Source: a virus. From it: 21,650 bases of DNA. The first letter of the stretch is position 1; every line of letters begins with the position of its first letter. Where the stretch lies: IMG/VR virus record IMGVR_UViG_3300031933_000072, positions 1 to 21,650 of that record, one strand, 5' to 3'. The notes beneath the pieces were generated by a model. The model searched no databases. It was not told the DNA's origin and saw only the letters and a program-made list of their open reading frames with translations. Both the position numbers and the translations under genes were made by a program. Shown one piece after another: positions 10,924 to 17,114 of this stretch.

Positions 10924-11135
10924 AATATCTCAAGTTCATCAGCAAGTTCATAAAGTTTGTAAGCATCTAAAATCATATCCTCACCTTCACTTGTATTGTA
11001 GTATTGGAGTTCATTTGCTATTTCTCTAATTGCGGTTGATAAACCTTGTCTTACATCCTCACTATCTTTTACACCATTATCAATCAATTCACCCTTGAAT
11101 GCCTCCCAGATTTTTTGTGCTCTATCAGTAGTCAT
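10920..11135 (-). CDS. Hypothetical helical protein, 71 aa
   Basis: It begins MTTDRAQKIWEAFKGELIDN, then VRQGLSTAIREIANELQYYN, and ends YKLYELADELEIL. Acidic, all helical. The GLSTAIREIA motif resembles GFASALRVLAD (18839-19078 gene) and AIANALREAV (14936-15199 gene), so these may be distant paralogues. Function unknown. ATGA overlaps on both sides. Confidence 0.82.
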   Translation of the reverse strand: MTTDRAQKIWEAFKGELIDNGVKDSEDVRQGLSTAIREIANELQYYNTSEGEDMILDAYKLYELADELEIL

Positions 11136-11356
11136 TCTTCTTCACTCATACAAGGATACTCAAACTTTTCACCGATTTGTTCTAAAAGTGTGCGGGCAAG
11201 ATGAATTTCACCATAATCACCACCATCCTCAAAGGCATCATCATAACTACCAGCACTTGGAGTATAATCATCTCCATCTACATCATAGCAGTGTTTTACC
11301 TCTGCGTATTCTTTGAGTTTATTGATGAGAAGTGTGAGTTTTTCTTTGGTAGTCAT
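11132..11356 (-). CDS. Acidic hypothetical protein, 74 aa
   Basis: It begins MTTKEKLTLLINKLKEYAEV, a helix, then an Asp/Gly-rich stretch (YDVDGDDYTPSAGSYDDAFE) and a second helix (IHLARTLLEQIGEKFEY). The Asp-rich part could bind metal but no EF-hand is complete. The family is not recognised. Middle gene of the overlapping chain. Confidence 0.82.
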   Translation of the reverse strand: MTTKEKLTLLINKLKEYAEVKHCYDVDGDDYTPSAGSYDDAFEDGGDYGEIHLARTLLEQIGEKFEYPCMSEEE

Positions 11357-11688
11357 TTTACCCCCAGAAGTTCTTTTTCTTCATCAGTCAAGGAAGCAAG
11401 GTCTTTCTTGAGTTGTTTAAGTTTTTGTTCCTTTGCCTTTTCTTTCTCTGCCTTTTCTTTCTCCAATTGCTTCATCCGTTTCTCATACTCTTTGTCGGTT
11501 TCTTCACGATGCTTGTAGAGATAATACTCGTCTGAATCACCATGATACCCATATGAAATCTCAATACCTTCCCAACCATCATCCAACTTTTTTTGGAGTG
11601 AAGCAATAATACTCTCAAGAGAACCATCAAAGTTCCTCCAGTATTGTTGAGTTTCTTTGACTTGAATTTTTTTAGGTTGGTTAGTCAT
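11353..11688 (-). CDS. Coiled-coil hypothetical protein, 111 aa
   Basis: The N-terminal half is globular (QQYWRNFDGSLESIIASLQK, then WEGIEISYGYHGDSDEYYLY). The second half (about 60-105) is a long Lys/Glu-rich coiled coil (ETDKEYEKRMKQLEKEKAEK and on). It ends LTDEEKELLGVK. It is the first gene behind the 11689-11771 cassette and leads the chain to the exonuclease and membrane protein. Confidence 0.83.
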   Translation of the reverse strand: MTNQPKKIQVKETQQYWRNFDGSLESIIASLQKKLDDGWEGIEISYGYHGDSDEYYLYKHREETDKEYEKRMKQLEKEKAEKEKAKEQKLKQLKKDLASLTDEEKELLGVK

Positions 11689-11771
11689 TTCAGGTGTCTG
11701 TGTGTATGAAAGTATTATAAGGCATCAAAGGGCACCTGTGGAGATGCCCTGTGCCAGTTTAGAAAGTGTCC
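11689..11771 (-). promoter_or_regulatory. Cassette with two alternative stems
   Basis: GGCATC (11721-11726) pairs with GATGCC (11743-11748), but GGGCA nearby can pair with the same right-hand TGCCC, so the two stems exclude each other. The TATAATA box is at 11713-11719. The TAA stop of the 109-aa gene opens the cassette (TAAGGACACTTT). Confidence 0.65.
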
Positions 11772-12101
11772 TTAAAATTTCTCTTCAATTTCTTGTTCTG
11801 TTGCTACATCCACATTAGGATAACTCACATCTTCATAATCACCAAAGTCAAAATCCATAATCAGTTTTGAGGCAACATTATCACACAGATAATCCGCAAA
11901 AATGTTAGGGTCAAGTTCTCCGTCATCTGTAAGCATATCATTATCCTTTTGCTTTTCAGGGTCAAACCTCATATAAAAAGTTACTTTATAACCTTTTAGA
12001 TTTTTTAGATTATCTTTGTGTTTTTCTTGTTCCTTATGTTTTTGGATTTGAAGTTCAAGTTCGTTGATTTGTTCTTCGGTTAGTTGAGAGAGGTCAATCA
12101 T
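11772..12101 (-). CDS. Acidic hypothetical protein, 109 aa
   Basis: It begins MIDLSQLTEEQINELELQIQ with an N-terminal helical coil, then a strand (YKVTFYMRFDP) and a strongly acidic C-terminal half (LIMDFDFGDYEDVSYPNVDV). It was not recognised. The whole protein is very acidic apart from a short Lys-rich section (KHKDNLKNLKGYK). It is a single-gene unit with its own cassette on each side. Confidence 0.83.
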   Translation of the reverse strand: MIDLSQLTEEQINELELQIQKHKEQEKHKDNLKNLKGYKVTFYMRFDPEKQKDNDMLTDDGELDPNIFADYLCDNVASKLIMDFDFGDYEDVSYPNVDVATEQEIEEKF

Positions 12102-12179
12102 CAGTTTGGTTGCTTATGAGACTATTATAGGGCATCTGGTTCCCCTGTGGGTGCCCTTGTGCCGGTTCCTCAAGTGTCC
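12102..12179 (-). promoter_or_regulatory. Promoter/stem-loop cassette
   Basis: The box is at 12123-12129. On the plus strand GGGCATC/GGTGCCC forms a central stem with one imperfect pair; GTGCCGGTTCCTCAAGTG follows. The TGA stop of the 116-aa gene opens the cassette (TGAGGACACTTGA). Confidence 0.65.
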
Positions 12180-12530
12180 TCAAACCCAAGTTCTAACACT
12201 TGCCTTTGGATGTTCTTTACAAGCATCCAACACCTCTTCCACAAAGGGAACAAAGTGTTCGTAAGTTCCCCAACCATTAGAAGCATCAAACTGCTTATAA
12301 TGCTCTGGATGAGATTTGAGTTTTAGAAGTCCTGCCTCAAGATGTGGAATAAGTTTATCAGCAGTTGGATTTTCATAAAGGTCATCAGGATGCCACAGAC
12401 ACTTATAGATGCCTGCTTCTTCTGCCATCGTATTCAGGTTGTGAGTGATATTAGAAGAAAACAACTCAACCTTATGAGGTTCTTTTCCGCCCGTATCCAG
12501 TTCCATTTCAAGGTAGAAATCAAGAGACAT
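12180..12530 (-). CDS. Conserved hypothetical protein, NITHNL family, 116 aa
   Basis: It contains VELFSSNITHNLNTMAEEAG, then IYKCLWHPDDLY, and NGWGTYEHFVPFVEEVLDAC. I recall this combination (xNITHNL, AGIYxxLW, NGWGxYExxxxF, CxExPxAxV) in a widespread small protein family of phages and bacteria without known function. The His/Asn/Trp pattern is well kept, so the gene looks intact. It starts MSLDFYLEMELDTGG, about 23 bases after its TATAATA box. Confidence 0.85.
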   Translation of the reverse strand: MSLDFYLEMELDTGGKEPHKVELFSSNITHNLNTMAEEAGIYKCLWHPDDLYENPTADKLIPHLEAGLLKLKSHPEHYKQFDASNGWGTYEHFVPFVEEVLDACKEHPKASVRTWV

Positions 12531-12600
12531 AATGTGTTTGTATGTATGAGTGTATTATAGGGCATCTGGAGGGTCTTGTGGGTGCCCTTGTGCCAGTTTC
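12531..12600 (-). promoter_or_regulatory. Promoter/stem-loop cassette
   Basis: The box is at 12553-12559. The stem and hairpin match the 12102 copy closely, but the intervening bases differ. The 5' end of the cassette lies in the 72-aa gene, whose last codons (GAC ACT TGA) are cassette sequence. Confidence 0.65.
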
Positions 12601-12819
12601 TCAAGTGTCAGTTCCAATAAGATTAGCAAGTTGTTGGACGGTCATATCAGCAAGAGTTCCAAGAGGAACCATTTCCTCTCTTGACCGAACACACCCGTAA
12701 TCAAATCCATCCCTATAAGCATCCTTCATCAGGTTATAAAGTTCCGTAAAATTAGAAGATGAAAGATTTAGTAATCCCCGCAGTTCTATAAGTTTGTTAT
12801 GGGTATTGTCGGAAAACAT
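12601..12819 (-). CDS. Hypothetical protein, 72 aa
   Basis: It begins MFSDNTHNKLIELRGLLNLS and is helical. AYRDGFDYG in the middle is the aromatic-xx-Gly-aromatic motif that recurs in several small proteins here. It ends MTVQQLANLIGTDT, with the final Asp-Thr and stop supplied by the downstream cassette. AAGGAACTCCAA gives a clear ribosome binding site. Confidence 0.82.
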   Translation of the reverse strand: MFSDNTHNKLIELRGLLNLSSSNFTELYNLMKDAYRDGFDYGCVRSREEMVPLGTLADMTVQQLANLIGTDT

Positions 12820-12905
12820 TTGGAGTTCCTTTGTGTATGAGTGTATTATAGGGCATCTGGAGCGCCCTGTGGGTGCCCTTGTGCCGGTTCATCAAGTGTC
12901 TGGTG
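12820..12905 (-). promoter_or_regulatory. Cassette read through as coding sequence
   Basis: The box is at 12844-12850. The layout is as at 12531, but here the 92-aa gene has no stop at the cassette border. Its frame runs through the hairpin and stem and stops at the TAA inside the TATAATA box. Confidence 0.65.
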
Positions 12906-13124
12906 CTTCTTGAGAAACTCATTACCTTGTTCCTCAATAAGGTCAGCAAGGTTCTTGAGGTCTTCTACTGGTATTTTGTCTTTCATATTATACTTACGGG
13001 CAAATGCGTAGATAGCCGCTCTAATAGTTGTTGCCTCCAAATGTTCCATACTTGTAATTGACCCCCAAGGAGAGGCAGAACACTCATCATTATAAAACTG
13101 ATTGAACCTATCCAATAACTTCAT
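12846..13124 (-). CDS. Helical protein with cassette-derived tail, 92 aa
   Basis: It begins MKLLDRFNQFYNDECSASPW, followed by LEATTIRAAIYAFARKYNMK and a Leu/Glu-rich helix (VEDLKNLADLIEEQGNEFLK). The last 18 or so residues (QTLDEPAQGHPQGAPDAL) are encoded entirely by the regulatory cassette, and the stop codon TAA lies in the promoter box. The tail is Pro/Gly-rich and probably disordered. An AIRAA-type helix hints at the ALREA family. Its start is one base from the stop of the 181-aa gene. Confidence 0.8.
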   Translation of the reverse strand: MKLLDRFNQFYNDECSASPWGSITSMEHLEATTIRAAIYAFARKYNMKDKIPVEDLKNLADLIEEQGNEFLKKHQTLDEPAQGHPQGAPDAL

Positions 13125-13125
13125 T

Positions 13126-13671
13126 TTAGGAAAAGTTGAAATGTAATTTACTATAATAATTTAGGTAGCACGATTTGTCCTTAAGTTCTACAAGTGATGA
13201 TGGTAGAAGATGACCGTATTTCCCAAAGAAATCTTCTCTGGATACAAATCTCACTCCCATCAACATCCAAGAACCAAAATACGAATGAAACTCACGAACG
13301 GCACGATACTCTTGAGAATTGACCGGTTTATAATTTTGTGGATGAGGAGCATTCTTATCATAATCATCCCCATAAGGAATACTTTGAGAACATAGAACAC
13401 AAAGAGTTCTGCCGTTCCCAGTCCCATAGAAATCACCCACAAGAAATCTCATATACTCCTCTTCGGGTATTTCACCATAAGTTTCCTTATACTCCTTCAT
13501 ACAATATTCCGCAATAAGATTATATGCGTCTTTGGTTTTTTGTGAAAGGATTTTATGGAACTTATTTTCTTCTTTGTTATTCAGGTATGCGAATGCTTCT
13601 TGATATGTTTTGAGTGCTTCTCTTTGTTCTGCCTCTTCAAAAAGTTCATCTGGATAAGGTTGAATATCCAC
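13126..13671 (-). CDS. Hypothetical protein with CxxC, GTG start, 181 aa
   Basis: It uses GTG at 13671, preceded by GGAGAACTCAA, a good Shine-Dalgarno; no ATG is available in frame nearby. Starts as (G->M)DIQPYPDELFEEAEQREA. One CVLC pair (around residue 91) may be half of a metal site or simply chance. It contains FREFHSYFGSWM-like aromatic segments (AVREFHSYFGSW, VRFVSREDFFGKYG). No family was recognised. It probably leads a two-gene unit with the 92-aa gene, behind a TATGAT box. Confidence 0.8.
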   Translation of the reverse strand: MDIQPYPDELFEEAEQREALKTYQEAFAYLNNKEENKFHKILSQKTKDAYNLIAEYCMKEYKETYGEIPEEEYMRFLVGDFYGTGNGRTLCVLCSQSIPYGDDYDKNAPHPQNYKPVNSQEYRAVREFHSYFGSWMLMGVRFVSREDFFGKYGHLLPSSLVELKDKSCYLNYYSKLHFNFS

Positions 13672-13697
13672 TTGAGTTCTCCATAATCATAAAGATA

Positions 13698-14282
13698 TCA
13701 TACCACAGGATTGATATTTTGGAAAGGTGCTTGTTCCAGTTTTTCAACCGATACAATATCTTTATGAGTTTTATGTTTTTCTCTATAAACTTTGGAAATA
13801 GCATTATCATCATATCCATTTTCTTTTGCCCAAGTATGAATACCACAAAGTATAATTTCTCTACCATCGGCAAAAGTTATTTTCCACCATTTTGCCCTTG
13901 AACTTTTTTCTCCAATTTTTCCTCTCATCTTTTCTCTGGTCTCTTCTGTAACAACTTTGTTTTTATGTTTTTTTCCTATTTTCTCTTTTGTTTCTTTTGT
14001 GTGAATATATCCAGTTTTTCCTTCTCCACCGTCAGTTCTATTTCTTAATATTCCAGTTCCCAAATCTTTTCTACCAAAAACAGAAATCATATAGATTTCG
14101 TGTCTAAATGCTTTTTCTTCGGTAAGATTTTGTTTGAGGAAGATTATTCTGGATTTATCTTTTGGTGGGGTGTTTCTTCTACAAGTTGAGTAAATCCTAT
14201 CCTCTTTACCTTTCCCAATATAATAAGGTGTCTTATCTTCCCGCAAATAAGCGTAAGTATAAAACCTGTTAGGATTTACCAT
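13698..14282 (-). CDS. GIY-YIG homing endonuclease, 194 aa
   Basis: YTYAYL (8-13) and YYIGKG (20-25) form the two GIY-YIG strands. Arg29, Glu62 (FRHEIYMI) and Asn81 in NRTDGGEG match the catalytic Arg, Glu and the Asn loop. NUMOD3-type segments follow (HTKETKEKIGKKHKNK, TEETREKMRGKIGEK), then a C-terminal helix-turn-helix-like domain (ITFADGREIILCGIHTWAKE and on). The family spreads by cutting unoccupied copies of its site. The gene is free-standing, inserted between the 125-aa and 181-aa genes with no sign of an intron, and carries leader B. Confidence 0.9.
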   Translation of the reverse strand: MVNPNRFYTYAYLREDKTPYYIGKGKEDRIYSTCRRNTPPKDKSRIIFLKQNLTEEKAFRHEIYMISVFGRKDLGTGILRNRTDGGEGKTGYIHTKETKEKIGKKHKNKVVTEETREKMRGKIGEKSSRAKWWKITFADGREIILCGIHTWAKENGYDDNAISKVYREKHKTHKDIVSVEKLEQAPFQNINPVV

Positions 14283-14399
14283 TTCTATTCTACTTGGACG
14301 GCATTACTATTTATAAGAGTTTATAATAGAAAAGGTGCCCCAAGAGCACCTAATCTTATCTGTAGAGATTGCCGTCCAAACAGACACTCTTATTTATAG
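14283..14399 (-). promoter_or_regulatory. Structured endonuclease leader B
   Basis: Arms TTGGACGGCA (14294-14303) and TGCCGTCCAA (14370-14379) pair perfectly over 10 bp. The inner TATAATA/TATAAATA late promoter lies at 14308-14315. The outer TATAAATA (14391-14398) contains the TAA stop of the 125-aa gene. The sequence is nearly identical to leader C about 6.8 kb away, so one is a recent copy of the other. Confidence 0.78.
14333..14351 (-). terminator. Intrinsic terminator hairpin in leader B
   Basis: On the minus strand AGGTGCTC pairs with GGGCACCT (one U-G pair) around a three-base loop, followed by TTTTCTATT. It stops transcripts arriving from the 125-aa gene before they reach the endonuclease frame. 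Confidence 0.7.
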
Positions 14400-14771
14400 T
14401 CCTTCCAAGACCTCAATAATACCTAAAACATCACGAACATTAATCACTAAAATTCCGTGGTCTCCATCTACATTATAATTATCATACCCACACTGATAGA
14501 TTAGTTCTCTCAAAAGAGCAGCATACTCATATCTCACCTTTGAAATCATAGGAGATTGGTGACCTTCCTTAATAAGTTTTCCCAAAGGAACACCACCATC
14601 AGCAATACGATGTGCGGCACCCAGAAGTTCTTGAGTTTGTTGTTGTGCTTTCAATATGCGGAGTTTCTGTGTTGCGTATGCCGCGAGTTCTCTTTTGTTG
14701 TTGCGAAGTTCTTCTATTTCTTCTGGATTGAGTAGAAACCCATCAGGAATGTGTCCGTATTCTTCATTCAT
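14394..14771 (-). CDS. Hypothetical protein, 125 aa
   Basis: It begins MNEEYGHIPDGFLLNPEEIE and has a long helix (LRNNKRELAAYATQKLRILK), a Gly-rich turn (RIADGGVPLGKLIKEG) and a C-terminal alpha/beta part (HGILVINVRDVLGIIEVLEG). The family is not recognised. Its ATG overlaps the 59-aa gene by 8 bases, and its stop overlaps the outer promoter of leader B. Confidence 0.82.
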   Translation of the reverse strand: MNEEYGHIPDGFLLNPEEIEELRNNKRELAAYATQKLRILKAQQQTQELLGAAHRIADGGVPLGKLIKEGHQSPMISKVRYEYAALLRELIYQCGYDNYNVDGDHGILVINVRDVLGIIEVLEGL

Positions 14772-14943
14772 CTCTTATCTCCTTGAACCATTTGGCAAAT
14801 TCAATCCATTCTTTATTATTAAATGCTTCTTGGAGAACTTCAGCATTAGGTTCGTGGTTTATTCTATGAATTAATATTTTCATCTCATTACGAATAAGAA
14901 CCCGATGCCTATTAACCATTTCGCATATTTGTTCGTCAGTCAT
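14764..14943 (-). CDS. Small helical protein, 59 aa
   Basis: It starts MTDEQICEMVNRHRVLIRNE and ends IEFAKWFKEIRDE. All helical, mixed charge. Support: it exactly fills a gap in a chain of minus-strand genes and overlaps both neighbours by 8 bases, so translation would be coupled. The family is unknown. Overlapping plus-strand frame 14656-14874 is a shadow. Confidence 0.8.
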   Translation of the reverse strand: MTDEQICEMVNRHRVLIRNEMKILIHRINHEPNAEVLQEAFNNKEWIEFAKWFKEIRDE

Positions 14944-15199
14944 TACTCATCTTCTCCAGTTCCTCGGCAAGATGAATTATAGCATCTTTTACCCATAATT
15001 GTCCTTTAATGAAATGATGCTTTTCAATAGAAAATTCCCTATAAGGGTTCGGTTCTATGTTGAGACCTTCTACTGCCTCACGAAGAGCATTCGCAATAGC
15101 ATTATTATTGAGGTCTTGAACCACAAAATCTACTCTCTTATTTGCGAAGGTAGAATAAAATTTATCCACAATCATTTCTGCTCGTTGTTTTCTACTCAT
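14936..15199 (-). CDS. Hypothetical helical protein, 87 aa
   Basis: It begins MSRKQRAEMIVDKFYSTFAN. NAIANALREAVEGLNIEPNP is the ALREA-type helix shared with other small proteins in the window. It ends VKDAIIHLAEELEKMSND, again resembling the LADEL tail of the 71-aa gene. Function is unknown. It overlaps the 58-aa gene as ATGA at its start and the 59-aa gene by 8 bases at its end. Confidence 0.83.
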   Translation of the reverse strand: MSRKQRAEMIVDKFYSTFANKRVDFVVQDLNNNAIANALREAVEGLNIEPNPYREFSIEKHHFIKGQLWVKDAIIHLAEELEKMSND

Positions 15200-15372
15200 A
15201 ATTTTTCACCACAATAATCCATACCATTCCAGATTTCGTGTTTGATAATCTCCTCAAAACATTCCCCCAACGAGGATGCTATACCATTATAAAAATTTAT
15301 ACCATCTGGACCCGTATACAATTCCCAAGTATAGTTGGCATCTCCGGGATGATATAGGATTTCAATTTTCAT
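15196..15372 (-). CDS. Small protein, 58 aa
   Basis: It starts MKIEILYHPGDANYTWELYT, then GPDGINFYNGIASSLGECFE, and ends NGMDYCGEKL. A strand-turn-strand start followed by a helix; two Cys without a clear metal motif. It exactly fills the gap between the 63-aa and 87-aa genes and overlaps both (11 and 4 bases). The family is unknown. Confidence 0.8.
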   Translation of the reverse strand: MKIEILYHPGDANYTWELYTGPDGINFYNGIASSLGECFEEIIKHEIWNGMDYCGEKL

Positions 15373-15553
15373 TTTGTTCTTGTTGATATTCTTCTTCTTT
15401 ATCTAATCGTTGTTCCAGTTGCTTCACTCTTTCTAAAAGTTCTTGAAGAATAGAAATCAAAGCAGGATAATGAATGTTTTCTATGTCTTCCCCATACTCT
15501 GGGTCATTATAAACAAAATATTGAAGTTCTTGTGTAAGGTCTCTGGAAGTCAT
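15362..15553 (-). CDS. Coiled-coil protein, 63 aa
   Basis: Met 15553 (MTSRDLTQELQYFVYNDPEY) is chosen because the longer frame to 15604 consists of promoter-cassette sequence. The C-terminal half is a Leu/Glu/Gln-rich coiled coil (LISILQELLERVKQLEQRL). First gene of a five-gene overlapping chain that runs to the 125-aa gene. No strong Shine-Dalgarno is visible. Confidence 0.78.
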   Translation of the reverse strand: MTSRDLTQELQYFVYNDPEYGEDIENIHYPALISILQELLERVKQLEQRLDKEEEYQQEQNEN

Positions 15554-15633
15554 TAGTTTTGTTATGTATAAGAGTATTATAGCATAAAGGGCACCCGTTT
15601 TCAAGTTCCCTTGTGCCAGTTCTTCAAGTGTCC
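15554..15633 (-). promoter_or_regulatory. Promoter/stem-loop cassette
   Basis: The box is at 15575-15581. AAGGG (15587-15591) pairs with CCCTT (15608-15612). The TAA stop of the GIY-YIG gene at 15634 opens the cassette (TAAGGACACTTGA). Confidence 0.6.
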
Positions 15634-16353
15634 TTATAATATTCTGCGTCTCTTGGAAGTGTCTATACCTCTTGCTCTTTGGTATTTTGCGAGATTTCCA
15701 GCATTAGTTACAAAACCAGTTTCAAGACATTCCCATTTTTGATTTGCTGGTTTATCAGTATTTTTATAGTTAAGCATTCTCCTCATTTCAGACCTCCTAT
15801 TTCTTTCTTCGTCCGTAATGTTTTGTTTTTTACCTTTTTTTTCTTTATTTTTTTCCGATACATCTGGTCTTTTTTTACCATACATATGGTTATTCTCTCC
15901 ACACATATTTTTTCTGTTTCCTGATGTATTTGGTCTTTTTATACCTTTCATTTGTCTATTTCTTTCTGCTAAATCTGGTCTCTTTTTTCCATACATTCCA
16001 TTTTTTTCACCTTTAGTTACTTCAGACATTTTTTGTCTATATTCATCAGTTACTTTTATTCCCGATGTAGTAAATCCTGTAGAAGTTTGATATGACCTAT
16101 TAGCAAAATGTGGATTTTCAACTACTTTATAATGTTGTTGAAGAATAATTTCATCAGCATATGCTTCCTCTCTTGTAGCATAATCGTCTTTGAGTATTAT
16201 TTTGTGAGTTGGTTTAAATGTTTTATTCCTTGAAGAACCCAGATACTTTATATCTTCTTCTGGAAGACATTTACATCCTCTACTTCCAAAATAACCCCTA
16301 CCCCATTCTTCATAAGAATAATAGGTATAATAATACTCTTCTGGAGTTTTCAT
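15634..16353 (-). CDS. GIY-YIG homing endonuclease, 239 aa
   Basis: From Met 16353 (MKTPEEYYYTYYSYEEW). YYTYYSYEEWGRGYFGSRGC is the GIY-YIG strand pair in the phage variant form, with EEAYADEIILQQHY supplying the conserved Glu. NUMOD3-like repeats follow (MYGKKRPDLAERNRQMKG, MYGKKRPDVSEKNKEKKG). The C-terminal 35 residues (WECLETGFVTNAGNLAKYQR to TSKRRRIL) are nearly identical to those of the 20356-21114 protein. The frame extends to 16380, but the added residues would be leader arm sequence. Free-standing, between the 63-aa and 218-aa genes; its leader is D. Confidence 0.88.
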   Translation of the reverse strand: MKTPEEYYYTYYSYEEWGRGYFGSRGCKCLPEEDIKYLGSSRNKTFKPTHKIILKDDYATREEAYADEIILQQHYKVVENPHFANRSYQTSTGFTTSGIKVTDEYRQKMSEVTKGEKNGMYGKKRPDLAERNRQMKGIKRPNTSGNRKNMCGENNHMYGKKRPDVSEKNKEKKGKKQNITDEERNRRSEMRRMLNYKNTDKPANQKWECLETGFVTNAGNLAKYQRARGIDTSKRRRIL

Positions 16354-16462
16354 AGTTCTGCTTCTATATTGAGTTCGCAATACTATTTATACAAGAAAAG
16401 ATGCCCGAAGACACCTTTTCCACTCTTATGGATGCGAACTCATTAGAGCACTATTATTTATG
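16354..16462 (-). promoter_or_regulatory. Structured endonuclease leader D
   Basis: Arms TGAGTTCGCA (16370-16379) and TGCGAACTCA (16433-16442) pair perfectly over 10 bp with a sequence unlike the other leaders. The inner TATAAATA is at 16384-16391. The outer CATAAATA (16455-16462) contains the TAA stop of the 218-aa gene. Confidence 0.75.
16398..16417 (-). terminator. Intrinsic terminator hairpin in leader D
   Basis: On the minus strand AAGGTGTC and GGCATCTT pair over 8 bp around a UUCG loop, using two G-U pairs; TTCTTGT follows. The pairing works as RNA of this strand only, because the complementary strand would have A-C mismatches. Confidence 0.65.
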
Positions 16463-17114
16463 CCTTCTTATTACGAAGTTTAAATTTTATTTTTCGCAGA
16501 AGTTCATTATGTGCTTCTACGGCAACTACCGTATCTATATTTTGGGAACCAGAACTATCTTGTTCTCCCGGAAGAAATAGTGTTATAATATCCAACAAAT
16601 CCTCCACACATTCCTCCATACTCCATTCTGGATGATGAACGAAGCAAGTTTCCCACCACTTATAAATTCGGTCTTCTAAACTTCTACTCAACTCAAAACG
16701 AAGAAATGAAGGTGGATTTTCCTCCCACTTCTTCAACATTCTATTCACAACTTCATCATTCTCATACTTATTCTCTAACCTATCCAGAACCTCATTCATA
16801 GGTTTTGGAGTTTGTGGTTTCACCCAATCTAATGGATTTTCATTAGGATGCTCTTCACACCATTTTTTACTCTCACGAACAACATCCCATTTTTCGGGTT
16901 CCTTTGGTTTTTGAAACTCCTCAACAGCATCTACAATCTCATAACAACAATCGTAGGAATATCCAAGATTACGGATTACATCAAGAAGTGTTTCTGGTTT
17001 TGGATAAGCATTCTTGATTTTATCAAAGAGTGGTCGGGTCTCATCGTTGAGTTCCACATACTTATCAATCTGTTTCAACTCCTCAACTGTAAGATTAAGT
17101 GTAATGTCAGTCAT
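16458..17114 (-). CDS. Hypothetical protein, 218 aa
   Basis: It begins MTDITLNLTVEELKQIDKYV, a typical beta strand and helix. The middle is Pro/Trp/Lys-rich (FQKPKEPEKWDVVRESKKW, NPLDWVKPQTPKP), then comes a helical part with WWETCFVHHPEWSMEECVED. The LNLTVEEL start is common in phage proteins of unknown role. Function is not recognised. It overlaps the coiled-coil gene upstream by 8 bases and ends at the outer promoter of leader D. Confidence 0.83.
   Translation of the reverse strand: MTDITLNLTVEELKQIDKYVELNDETRPLFDKIKNAYPKPETLLDVIRNLGYSYDCCYEIVDAVEEFQKPKEPEKWDVVRESKKWCEEHPNENPLDWVKPQTPKPMNEVLDRLENKYENDEVVNRMLKKWEENPPSFLRFELSRSLEDRIYKWWETCFVHHPEWSMEECVEDLLDIITLFLPGEQDSSGSQNIDTVVAVEAHNELLRKIKFKLRNKKA

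Noticed and set aside
12342-12560. Plus-strand frames opposite small genes, such as 12342-12560 and 18129-18548
   Set aside because: All lie antisense to better-supported minus-strand genes, without ribosome binding sites or recognisable domains.
13698-14399. Group I intron around the GIY-YIG genes
   Set aside because: The flanking genes are complete and unrelated, and no split exon or P/Q/R/S core is visible; these are free-standing endonucleases.
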